Below, in pieces: positions 1 to 6,402 of a stretch of 8,704 bases of DNA. A program made the translations under genes and the position numbers. Below the pieces are notes generated by a model that saw only the letters and a list, made by a program, of their open reading frames with translations, did no database searches and had not been told where the DNA came from. This DNA is from an uncultured Candidatus Competibacteraceae bacterium (lineage in GTDB: Bacteria; Pseudomonadota; Gammaproteobacteria; Competibacterales; Competibacteraceae). Position 1 is the first letter of the stretch. Every line of letters starts with the position of its first letter. The stretch is taken from assembly GCA_937872125.1 (NCBI GenBank), contig CALMNY010000218.1, positions 1 through 8,704 of the forward strand, given 5' to 3'.

Positions 1-1673
1 TCCTTCATCGCCTGCACCTGCTGAATGATGGTGTGGGTGCCGCGCTCCAGCACCCGGCCCTGTTCCTCATCCAGTTGCTTGAGGTATTTATGGCGAATAC
101 GCTCGGCCGCCAACTGAATCGGGGTCAGCGGATTCTTGATCTCGTGGGCCAGCCGGCGGGCGACTTCGGCCCAGGCGGCGTCGCGCTCAGCCCGCACCAG
201 ATGGGTCATGTCGTCGAACACGATGACGTGGCCGCCCCGCAAACCGACGGCATTCGGCAGCAAACTGCCGCGACAGACCAGAATCCGCCGCCCGGCGGCG
301 CCAAACCAGGCGATTTCCTCGCGCCAGTCGCCAACAGCGTTCAGATGCGGGCCAATCGCGGCGATCAAATCCTGCAACACGGGTTGCTCGATAATGATGC
401 GCTGATGATCCACGCCGACAAAGGGGGTTAAATCCACCCCCAGAATCTGGCTGGCAGCCGCGTTGCAGGTTTGCAGTCGCCCCGCCTGATCCAGCGTCAG
501 CACCCCGGACGACAGCCGCGCCAGCACCGTTTCCAGATAGGCGCGCTGGCCCTCGACCAGTTCCTGGCTGCGCTGCGCGGTGTCGCGCGCCTGCGCCAGA
601 CTGCGGGTCATCTGATTGAAGGACCGCGCCAGAAAGCCCAGTTCGTCGCTGCCGACGCCGGGCAACTGCTTGTCAAACTGGCCCGCCGCCACCGCCTCGG
701 TGCCCTCGGCCAGTTCCCGCAGCGGCCGCACCAGTTGACGGGCGGTATGAAACGCCGCCCAGAACGCCGCCAGCACCGCCAGCAACAGGGCCAGCGACAG
801 GGTCAGGGTAAAGCTGGCCTTGAGCGGCGCGCGCAGAAAAATCAGTTCCTTGTAGCTGTCGAAGGCGGCCTGCACCGCATCGGCCAGCAGGCTCAACCGG
901 TCCGTCACCGGAAACAATGCTTGCAGCAGCCGCTCCTCACCGCCTGTCGTGGTTGCCCGCACCACCGCCCGGATGTGAAAACCGGCCTCGCGGATCGGTT
1001 CCAGACCGACATAATTACGACCCTGTCGAACTTGCAGCACCACAGCGTCCGGCGGCGGGTCCGGCACGATCAGCGCCGGGTCAGCGGTGGCGGTGGCGAT
1101 GATGCGCCCCCCCGGACCGAACAGGGTCAATTCGGAAGCCTCGCCGAGATCGAGCCATTCATCCAGCCGCCGGGCCGCTTGTTCATCATCGCTGTCGGCC
1201 ACGGCTTCGGCGACCCGCCCGGTCTGCTTGAGCACCTCGCGCATCCGCAGATCCAGGGCGGTGCGGCTGAGTTCCAGCGCATCCCCCAGGCCCCGGTCCA
1301 CCTGGACGTTGAACCAGCTATCAATGCCCCGTTGCAGGAAATGCAGCGAAAAACCATAGACGACCGCTACCGGGGTGATGGCCAGCACGGCGAAGATGCC
1401 GGCCAGCCGCAAGGTCAGCCGCGCGCCGGGTATGTTCCGGCGGTACAGGCGAATCAGGCTGATCAGGTTATACAGGATCAGGACCGCCAGCGCGCCCAGG
1501 CCAATGGCGCTAACCAGCAGCAGCCAGGAGTATATCTGCCCGAATTGCGCCGAATCGGTGGTGGCGCGACCCAGCAGCACCAGCAGGATCAGCAACAACC
1601 CCAGCAGCGCCAGCACTGGCCAGCGGCCCTGGCCCCGGGCCAGACGATGAATCAGAGCGGCCATGTGCGCCAT
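1..1673 (-). CDS. NtrY-like membrane sensor histidine kinase (partial, C-terminus beyond left edge)
   Basis: Reads leftward off the window after 557 residues, so the end of the kinase core and the ATP-binding domain are not seen. Visible order: hydrophobic segments at about 18-36, 46-74 and 88-111; a likely periplasmic stretch at 112-284; a fourth segment at 285-308; HAMP linker at about 309-362 (RQLVRPLREL, GSDELGFLARSFNQM); PAS-like domain at about 374-490; and a HisKA dimerisation helix with the phosphoacceptor motif RRLAHEIKNPLTPIQ, His510. Several N-terminal membrane segments plus HAMP, PAS and HisKA with HEIKNPLTPIQ are typical of the NtrY family. An NtrX-type response regulator is usually encoded next and would lie off the left edge (inference). 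The start is either ATG 1673 or ATG 1664 in the same frame; neither has a clear Shine-Dalgarno site. The gene overlaps the end of the DUF4390 gene by 22 or 13 bases, implying co-translation. The signal sensed cannot be read from sequence. Confidence 0.93.
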   Translation of the reverse strand, partial: MAHMAALIHRLARGQGRWPVLALLGLLLILLVLLGRATTDSAQFGQIYSWLLLVSAIGLGALAVLILYNLISLIRLYRRNIPGARLTLRLAGIFAVLAITPVAVVYGFSLHFLQRGIDSWFNVQVDRGLGDALELSRTALDLRMREVLKQTGRVAEAVADSDDEQAARRLDEWLDLGEASELTLFGPGGRIIATATADPALIVPDPPPDAVVLQVRQGRNYVGLEPIREAGFHIRAVVRATTTGGEERLLQALFPVTDRLSLLADAVQAAFDSYKELIFLRAPLKASFTLTLSLALLLAVLAAFWAAFHTARQLVRPLRELAEGTEAVAAGQFDKQLPGVGSDELGFLARSFNQMTRSLAQARDTAQRSQELVEGQRAYLETVLARLSSGVLTLDQAGRLQTCNAAASQILGVDLTPFVGVDHQRIIIEQPVLQDLIAAIGPHLNAVGDWREEIAWFGAAGRRILVCRGSLLPNAVGLRGGHVIVFDDMTHLVRAERDAAWAEVARRLAHEIKNPLTPIQLAAERIRHKYLKQLDEEQGRVLERGTHTIIQQVQAMK

Positions 1674-2212
1674 TCGCTGGCCAGCCGCCAGTCGTCCGAG
1701 AGATAGGCGAGCAGGCGCAGCGGCGCCGGCAAGGCTTCAAGGTCCAGTCGGACTCGCAAGGCGCCTTCGTAGCGTTCCTGCTCGGTCAACAGGCTGCGGT
1801 CGAGCAAAGGAAAGTCCTGAATGCGGCCCATGAACCCCAGCGCGGCCGTCTGGCTCGGAAAGGCGCGGCGCTCGCCGCTGTTGAGATTATTCACCAGATA
1901 TTGCCGACTCAGCGCGTGATACTCCAGTTGGAATCGCTGGGTCAGGGCGTAAACGGTTTCGTCCCACAGCCAGGACCGTCGCCGGCGCACTTCCATCTCA
2001 ACGTTGATGGTGAGCGGCACGCCATTTTGCAGCGCCTCCAGCGCCGCCGTGCTGAATCGGTACTCGATCTGGGCGTTCAGCCGATACACGCCCGCTTCGA
2101 GCCGGGTCGTGGCGCTGATCACCTCGAAGCCGGCGGCATGAGCGCCGATAGTCCACAGCAGGCCGAGCAACAACGCCAGCAACCGGGCGATGCGCGCTGG
2201 GCTGGCCGTCAT
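1652..2212 (-). CDS. Secreted DUF4390 family protein
   Basis: A 186-residue protein of unknown function. Residues 1-26 form a signal peptide: a short Arg-containing N-region, the hydrophobic LLALLLGLLW stretch, and an AHA-A cleavage site. The mature part is therefore periplasmic or membrane-associated. It carries features I associate with DUF4390: a basic patch VRRRRSWLWDE at 75-85, FQLEYHALSRQYLVNN at 94-109, LRVRLDLEALPAPLR at 152-166, and a C-terminal Trp-rich DDWRLASEWRTWPL. The start at 2212 was chosen because its ATG overlaps the rsmB stop in an ATGA junction and places the signal peptide at the very N-terminus; an in-frame ATG at 2230 would add six residues. The stop overlaps the start of the NtrY-like kinase. 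The tight coupling suggests a role linked to that kinase, possibly as a periplasmic partner, but this is inference. Confidence 0.88.
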   Translation of the reverse strand: MTASPARIARLLALLLGLLWTIGAHAAGFEVISATTRLEAGVYRLNAQIEYRFSTAALEALQNGVPLTINVEMEVRRRRSWLWDETVYALTQRFQLEYHALSRQYLVNNLNSGERRAFPSQTAALGFMGRIQDFPLLDRSLLTEQERYEGALRVRLDLEALPAPLRLLAYLSDDWRLASEWRTWPL

Positions 2213-3540
2213 CCGCGCGCCGGCGAGCATGGCGTTCCCTCCGCAGCCGCCGGTTTGACCAGCACAGCGTAATAAAATCCGTCCATGCCCCCTTCGCCGG
2301 GCAGAATCTGGCGGCCCAGCGCCAGGGCGCGGCCCCAGTCCGCCCGGATTGGCTGCGCCTGAGCCTCCGGCTGGGCCGCGAGAAAAGCCGCCACCACCTG
2401 GTCGTTTTCCCGCCGCAGCACCGAACAGGTGGCGTACAGCAGCCGACCGCCCGGCCGCAGCAACGGCCACAACGCAAGCAACATCGCCTGCTGTCGGTCG
2501 GCCAGGGCGGCGATGTCGGTTTCGCGCCGTAACAGCTTGATGTCGGGATGGCGGCGGATCACGCCGGTGGCTGAACACGGCGCATCCAGCAGAATCCGGT
2601 CGTAGGGAACGCCATCCCACCAGTCCGCTGGCTGGCTGGCGTCGCCCCTGACCAGTCGGGCAGCGAGGCGCAACCGGTTCAAATTGTCCCGCACTCGCTC
2701 CAGTCGGTCGCCATCCTGATCCAGTGCGGTCAGGTCCAAATCCGGGATGCATTCCAGCAGATGCGCGGTTTTGCCGCCGGGCGCAGCGCAGGCGTCCAGC
2801 ACCCGCATCCCCGGTTCGACCGCGAGGAGCGGCGCGGCCAGTTGTGCGGCGGCGTCCTGCACCGAAACCTGGCCTTCGGCGAATCCCGGTAACGCCGCCG
2901 GCTCGACCGGTTCGGCCAGGGTCAGCGCCGCTGACGCCACCGCCACCGGTTCGGCGTGCTTACCCACCGCCGCCAGCCGCGCCTGATAGGCGTCACGGCG
3001 GTCCTGGAGTACGTTAACTCGCAGAGTAAAGGGGGGGCGGGCGTTGTTGGCGGCGACGATAGCCGGCCAGTCGTCCGGCCAGTCTTCTTGCAGGCTTTCC
3101 AGCAGCCAGCGCGGATGCGCGGTCCGGGCCGCCGTGTCCGCTTCCACGCGCGCCAGCAGTTCCGCACGCCGGCGCGGAAAGGACCGGAGTACGGCATTGG
3201 TCAGACTGGCCGCCCAGGGTTTGCGGACCTGGCGGGCAGCGGCGACGGTTTCAGCGACGGCGGCATGATCGGGGATGCGTAAATGATGGAGTTGATAAAG
3301 CCCGACCAGCAAGAGCGCCCGCACCATCGGTTCGCGCGGATCGAGCGGCCGGTTCAGCAGCCCGTCCAGCAGCACCTGCAATTCCGGCTGCCAGCGGCAA
3401 ACGCCGTAGCACAATTCACGCAGCAGTCCACGGTCGCGGGGCGCGACGCGCGCCAGCGCCGGCGGCAAGACCACCGCCAGCGACCGGCCCTCGCCCAGAA
3501 CCTGACCCAGCGCCTGGGCGGCAATGGCGCGGACGTTCAT
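2209..3540 (-). CDS. rsmB: 16S rRNA (cytosine-967-C5)-methyltransferase RsmB
   Basis: A full-length RsmB/Fmu of 443 residues. Family knowledge: it uses S-adenosylmethionine to methylate C5 of cytosine 967 (E. coli numbering) in 16S rRNA during small-subunit assembly, in the cytoplasm. Residues 1 to about 140 form the NusB-like RNA-binding domain. The Rossmann methyltransferase domain follows, with the SAM-binding motif DACAAPGGKT at 249-258, motif IV LLDAPCSATG with Cys322 at 317-326, and the nucleophile motif YATCSV with Cys372 at 369-374. The two cysteines are the pair used by m5C RNA methyltransferases for catalysis and product release. The C-terminal GEGGMDGFYYAVLVKP at 415-430 is also typical. 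The start at 3540 gives the expected MNVRAIAAQAL N-terminus and overlaps the fmt stop as ATGA, so translation is probably coupled to fmt. No key residue is missing. Confidence 0.97.
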   Translation of the reverse strand: MNVRAIAAQALGQVLGEGRSLAVVLPPALARVAPRDRGLLRELCYGVCRWQPELQVLLDGLLNRPLDPREPMVRALLLVGLYQLHHLRIPDHAAVAETVAAARQVRKPWAASLTNAVLRSFPRRRAELLARVEADTAARTAHPRWLLESLQEDWPDDWPAIVAANNARPPFTLRVNVLQDRRDAYQARLAAVGKHAEPVAVASAALTLAEPVEPAALPGFAEGQVSVQDAAAQLAAPLLAVEPGMRVLDACAAPGGKTAHLLECIPDLDLTALDQDGDRLERVRDNLNRLRLAARLVRGDASQPADWWDGVPYDRILLDAPCSATGVIRRHPDIKLLRRETDIAALADRQQAMLLALWPLLRPGGRLLYATCSVLRRENDQVVAAFLAAQPEAQAQPIRADWGRALALGRQILPGEGGMDGFYYAVLVKPAAAEGTPCSPARG

Positions 3541-4484
3541 GCCGCGCCCAGACGCCGGCCCAGCAACCGGTGAGCGTTGAGAAACGCCGCAACTGGCAGC
3601 GGCCGCCCGCCAGGCAATTGCACCTCGGTCAGCCGCAATACGCCGGAACCGGTAGCGACCACGATGCCATCGCTCGCCTCGCGCAACACGGTCCCTGGCA
3701 ATCCCGTCGTCGGTTCCGGATCGGCCTGCGCCCGCCAGATGCGCAGCGTGTGCTCGCCCAGATGGGTGCGCGCCACCGGATAGGGATTAAAGGTCAACAC
3801 CCGGCGCTCCAGTTCCAGCGCCGGCCGGCTCCAGTCCAGTTCAAGATCGCTCTTGTCGAGTTTGGGGGCGTAGGTGGCGAGCGCTTCGTCCTGCGGCTCC
3901 GGGGTCAGACGGCCAGCCAGCGCCTCCGGCACGGTCGCCAGCAAGGTTTCGGCGCCCAACTTCGCCAGCCGCTCATACAGTTCCCCGCCGGTGATCCCAC
4001 GTGGAATCGGGTGCGCCGCCCGCGCCAGCACTGGCCCGGTATCCAGCCCAGGATCCATTTGCATGATACTGATGCCGGTTTCGGCGTCGCCGGCCAGCAG
4101 CGCCCAGTGAATCGGCGCCGCACCGCGCCAGCGCGGCAACAGCGACGCATGGACGTTGACGCAACCCAGGCGCGGGATGGCCAGCACCGCCGGCGGCAGA
4201 ATCAGACCGTAGGCTGCGACGATCAGCAAATCCGGCTGCAGGGCGGCCAGTTCCGCCTGCACGGCGGCGTCGCGCAGAGTGACGGGCTGATACACCGGGA
4301 TGCCTGCCGCCGCCGCACACACTTTGAGCGGGCTGGCGCGCACCTGGCGACCACGGCCAGCGGGCCGATCCGGCTGGGTGTAAATGGCGGCGACTGAATA
4401 ACCGGCGTCCAGCAGGGCTTGCAGGCTGGGCACGGCAAAATCGGGGGTGCCGGCGAAAATCAGCCGTGGTGGGATGGTGGTCAT
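3537..4484 (-). CDS. fmt: Methionyl-tRNA formyltransferase
   Basis: A complete Fmt of 315 residues, the usual size. Family knowledge: it transfers a formyl group from 10-formyltetrahydrofolate to initiator Met-tRNA, producing the fMet-tRNA used to start translation. The N-terminal catalytic domain shows FAGTPDFA at 10-17, TQPDRPAGRGR at 36-46, and the active-site block NVHASLLPRWRGAAPI at 110-125, with Asn110 and His112. MDPGLDTGPVL at 143-153 supplies the conserved Asp148. The C-terminal tRNA-binding barrel covers roughly 205-315 and includes FNPYPVA. ATG 4484 is the start; it has no convincing Shine-Dalgarno site, and the 97 bases between it and def contain a GC-rich hairpin. The stop overlaps the rsmB start by four bases. 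Pairing with def is standard: Fmt adds the formyl group that deformylase later removes. Confidence 0.97.
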   Translation of the reverse strand: MTTIPPRLIFAGTPDFAVPSLQALLDAGYSVAAIYTQPDRPAGRGRQVRASPLKVCAAAAGIPVYQPVTLRDAAVQAELAALQPDLLIVAAYGLILPPAVLAIPRLGCVNVHASLLPRWRGAAPIHWALLAGDAETGISIMQMDPGLDTGPVLARAAHPIPRGITGGELYERLAKLGAETLLATVPEALAGRLTPEPQDEALATYAPKLDKSDLELDWSRPALELERRVLTFNPYPVARTHLGEHTLRIWRAQADPEPTTGLPGTVLREASDGIVVATGSGVLRLTEVQLPGGRPLPVAAFLNAHRLLGRRLGAA

Positions 4485-4505
4485 GCGGTATCGTGGGGGG
4501 TGGGA

Positions 4506-4543
4506 GCGCCACCCCGCCGGGGGCGAGCGGGGATGATGGGCGC
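4506..4543 (-). repeat. GC-rich stem-loop between def and fmt
   Basis: Two nested inverted repeats lie in the 97-base def-fmt gap. The inner stem pairs 4512-4517 (CCCCGC) with 4527-4532 (GCGGGG) around a 9-base loop. The outer stem pairs 4506-4510 (GCGCC) with 4539-4543 (GGCGC). No T-run follows on the minus strand, so it does not look like an intrinsic terminator. It may be a processing or stability element, or a structure limiting access to the poorly marked fmt start. In GC-rich DNA such pairing can also arise by chance. Confidence 0.4.
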
Positions 4544-4581
4544 AACAGTGAAACGGATTTCGGAGTTGGGCGCAGCCATGG

Positions 4582-5094
4582 TCAGGAAGCGCGCGCTTCG
4601 AGGCGGGCCTGTTTCTCCAATTTCTTGCGAATGCGGTCGCGCTTGAGCACCGACAGATAGTCTACAAACAGCTTGCCGTCCAGATGATCCATTTCATGCT
4701 GGATGCACACCGCCAGCAGACCGCTGGCGTCCAACTCGAAGGGTTCACCATCGCGATCCAGCGCGCTGACCCGCACCCGCTCGGCGCGGTGGACGGTCTC
4801 GTAGAACCCCGGCACTGACAGACATCCTTCCTCGGATTCGTTCTCGCCCTCCCGCTCCAGCAGGGTCGGGTTGATGAACACCAGCGGCTGGTTTTTCTGT
4901 TCGGATACGTCCATCACCACGAGGCGTTTCTGGACGTTAACCTGGGTCGCGGCCAGACCGATACCCGGCGCGGCGTACATGGTTTCCAGCATGTCGTCCA
5001 CCAGGGTGCGGATACGGTCGTCAACGGTTTCTACCGGCAACGCCGGTTTGCGCAGCCGGGGATCGGGATAGTGCAAGATGTTCAAGCGCGCCAT
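4582..5094 (-). CDS. def: Peptide deformylase
   Basis: A 170-residue peptide deformylase of normal length. Family knowledge: this metal-dependent hydrolase removes the N-formyl group from nascent proteins at the ribosome exit. All three family motifs are intact: GIGLAATQ at 44-51; EGCLS at 89-93, with metal ligand Cys91; and QHEMDH at 132-137, with metal ligands His133 and His137 and catalytic Glu134. The Lys/Arg-rich C-terminal helix ([12 protein letters not shown]) resembles the tail that binds the ribosome in E. coli deformylase. ATG 5094 is preceded by a good GGAG (minus strand, 5103-5100) at five-base spacing. This is the first gene of the leftward operon and is transcribed divergently from the LysM gene. 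Its presence with fmt is the classic formyl-cycle pairing. Confidence 0.98.
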   Translation of the reverse strand: MARLNILHYPDPRLRKPALPVETVDDRIRTLVDDMLETMYAAPGIGLAATQVNVQKRLVVMDVSEQKNQPLVFINPTLLEREGENESEEGCLSVPGFYETVHRAERVRVSALDRDGEPFELDASGLLAVCIQHEMDHLDGKLFVDYLSVLKRDRIRKKLEKQARLEARAS

Positions 5095-5103
5095 GGCAGC
5101 TCC

Positions 5104-5120
5104 GTGAATAGCCCTTTCAC
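5104..5120 (-). promoter_or_regulatory. Short hairpin abutting the def ribosome binding site
   Basis: The bases GTGAA (5104-5108) and TTCAC (5116-5120) form a perfect 5-base inverted repeat around a 7-base loop. In the def transcript this stem ends exactly at the GGAG ribosome binding site at 5103-5100. It could tune def translation, but five pairs, several of them A-U, make a weak stem. Confidence 0.25.
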
Positions 5121-5145
5121 TTCGGGCAACGATGGTTTGGATGAA

Positions 5146-5151
5146 ATCATA
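5146..5151 (-). promoter_or_regulatory. Candidate -10 box of the def-fmt-rsmB operon promoter
   Basis: On the minus strand this reads TATGAT, one mismatch from the sigma-70 -10 consensus TATAAT, about 42 bases upstream of the def Shine-Dalgarno site. No good -35 hexamer is seen at 16-18 bases upstream, so the call rests on the -10 match and its position in a divergent intergenic region that must hold a leftward promoter. Confidence 0.4.
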
Positions 5152-5173
5152 CGAGAAACTCCCGTACTGGGGC

Positions 5174-5179
5174 TATACT
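5174..5179 (+). promoter_or_regulatory. Candidate -10 box for the rightward LysM gene promoter
   Basis: TATACT, one mismatch from the sigma-70 -10 consensus, lies 60 bases before the LysM gene start. The region 16-18 bases upstream (around 5150-5157) has no TTGACA-like hexamer and there is no extended -10 TG, so it may be weak or activator-dependent. Transcription would start near 5186, just before the palindrome at 5193. Confidence 0.4.
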
Positions 5180-5192
5180 TTGCGCGATGGGG

Positions 5193-5203
5193 GTGACCGT
5201 CAC
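5193..5203 (+). promoter_or_regulatory. Perfect 5-1-5 palindrome downstream of the rightward -10 box
   Basis: GTGAC-C-GTCAC is a perfect inverted repeat with a one-base centre, about 14 bases downstream of the TATACT box. Its position, near the expected transcription start, would suit a repressor operator. A one-base loop cannot form an RNA hairpin as it stands, which favours a DNA-level role if it has one. I cannot assign it to a known regulator. Confidence 0.25.
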
Positions 5204-5239
5204 ACTCCCGCCCATGTCTCCGGAGGATGAGCAAGGATT

Positions 5240-6391
5240 ATGAATACCACGCATTCCTCAAGGCGCCTCGGAATCGCCCTGTCGCTGGCGACGGCGGTTC
5301 TGCTCGGGGCGTGCGCCCAAACCCCCCCCCAGCCCGAATCCACCAGCCCGACACCGGGCGAGCCGCCGCCCACCCCGGGGGCCAAGGCACTCGGCGCGAA
5401 ACCTGGCGCAGTCGCCGAGACCGCGCCGGTTGCGTTACGTCCCGACCATCCCCAAACCTACACCGTAGTTCCTGGCGACACCCTGTGGAGCATCGCCGGG
5501 CGGTTCCTCCAAAAACCCTGGCAGTGGCGGCAAATCTGGCGGCAGAACCCGCAAATCCGCAACCCCAACCGCATTTATCCCGGCGACGTACTCAAATTCA
5601 GCTACGACCCCAGCGGCAAGCCCCAGTTGGAGGTCGGCGAACGCGCGGAGGTTCCGCTGCTCAAGCTGTCGCCGGAGGTCCGGGTCGAAACGCTCACTCA
5701 ACCGATCCCGCCGGTGCCCCGCGACGCCGTCGAGTCGTTCCTGACCCGTGGCCTGGTGTTGAGCGAAGGCCAGTGGAAGGGAGCGCCCTACATCGTGGCC
5801 GATGATGATGAACAGGTGGTTTATGCCGACCGCGACCGGGTTTACGCCCGTGGCGCCATTTTCGACCAGCCGCGCTACCAGGAGTTCCGTCCGGGCGAGG
5901 CGCTGCGCGAACCGGGTTCCGGTCGCTACCTCGGCACCGGCGGCGTCTACATGGGGGAGGCGCTCCTCGATAAGGACGATGACCCGGCTACTTTGACGTT
6001 GACCCGCACGGTTGCGCCGGTTCGCCCCGGCGACCGGCTGTTCGAGATCGAACCGGAAAATGAACTTTACAACTTCGATCCCCATCCGGTTCCCCCCGAC
6101 ACCGAAGGCGTTATCCTGGCCAAGCTGGACACCGACGTCACCCAGATCACCCAGTACAGCAGCGTCATCATCAACCTGGGCGCGCAGGAAGGCCTGGAAC
6201 CCGGCCATGTCCTCGCCATTTACGGTCAGGATCGCACAGTCGAAGACCCCGTCTCCGGCGGAACCGTGCGGGTGCCCGGCGAGCGCGCGGGTCTGTTGAT
6301 GGTCTACAAGGTTCACGACCTGGTCAGTTACGGACTGGTGATGCAGGCCGAACGGTTCATCCGCTTGCAAGACCGGGTGACCACGCCCTGA
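5240..6391 (+). CDS. LysM-domain lipoprotein, TsaP-like
   Basis: A 383-residue envelope protein. Residues 1-24 are a lipoprotein signal peptide ending in the lipobox LLGAC, with Cys25 as the lipidation site; an Ala/Pro-rich linker follows to about 70. One LysM domain spans about 73-120 (YTVVPGDTLWSIAGRF through RIYPGDVLKF); LysM binds peptidoglycan. Residues 130-383 form a long C-terminal region ending in GLLMVYKVHDLVSYGLVM and QDRV, resembling the FlgT-C-like part of TsaP, which anchors the type IV pilus secretin to peptidoglycan in Neisseria and Myxococcus. LysM genes of this kind are common beside def and dprA in Pseudomonas and Neisseria. ATG 5240 is chosen because it places the signal peptide at the N-terminus. 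Two purine-rich sites lie upstream: GGAGG at 5222-5226, rather far, and AAGGA at 5233-5237, rather close. dprA starts 11 bases after the stop, so the two are probably co-transcribed. The TsaP role is inferred. Confidence 0.93.
   Translation: MNTTHSSRRLGIALSLATAVLLGACAQTPPQPESTSPTPGEPPPTPGAKALGAKPGAVAETAPVALRPDHPQTYTVVPGDTLWSIAGRFLQKPWQWRQIWRQNPQIRNPNRIYPGDVLKFSYDPSGKPQLEVGERAEVPLLKLSPEVRVETLTQPIPPVPRDAVESFLTRGLVLSEGQWKGAPYIVADDDEQVVYADRDRVYARGAIFDQPRYQEFRPGEALREPGSGRYLGTGGVYMGEALLDKDDDPATLTLTRTVAPVRPGDRLFEIEPENELYNFDPHPVPPDTEGVILAKLDTDVTQITQYSSVIINLGAQEGLEPGHVLAIYGQDRTVEDPVSGGTVRVPGERAGLLMVYKVHDLVSYGLVMQAERFIRLQDRVTTP
5322..5330 (+). repeat. Nine-C homopolymer tract inside the lipoprotein gene
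   Basis: An uninterrupted run of nine C lies three codons after the lipobox cysteine (Cys25, 5312-5314) and codes for part of a Pro-rich linker. Losing one C would shift the frame into a TAG at 5466-5468, before the end of the LysM domain. Gaining one C would shift into a frame that stops at 5803-5805. Either change would abolish the protein, so the tract has the layout of a phase-variation switch, though this may be coincidence. Confidence 0.6.
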
Positions 6392-6402
6392 ACCGGGAGG
6401 AC

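Noticed and set aside
471..1706. Long plus-strand reading frame of 411 codons
   Set aside because: It lies antisense to the NtrY-like kinase, is full of Gln/Arg/His, matches no family I know, and is explained by high-GC codon use on the opposite strand.
2213..2752. N-terminal extension of the DUF4390 frame to a 366-residue protein
   Set aside because: The extra part overlaps rsmB out of frame and would bury the signal peptide; the ATGA junction at 2212 gives a family-sized protein.
3570..4397. Plus-strand reading frame of 275 codons opposite fmt
   Set aside because: The minus strand encodes an intact Fmt with all motifs; the plus frame is a low-complexity Arg/Gln-rich shadow.
5227..5805. 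ATG at 5227 right behind GGAGG, opening a 192-codon frame over the lipoprotein gene
   Set aside because: There is no spacing between GGAGG and this ATG, and the product is Arg/Pro-rich with no recognisable domain; the frame at 5240 gives signal peptide, lipobox and LysM.
5435..6370. Minus-strand reading frame of 311 codons
   Set aside because: It mirrors the LysM lipoprotein gene, which has a signal peptide and recognisable domain; the antisense product resembles nothing known.
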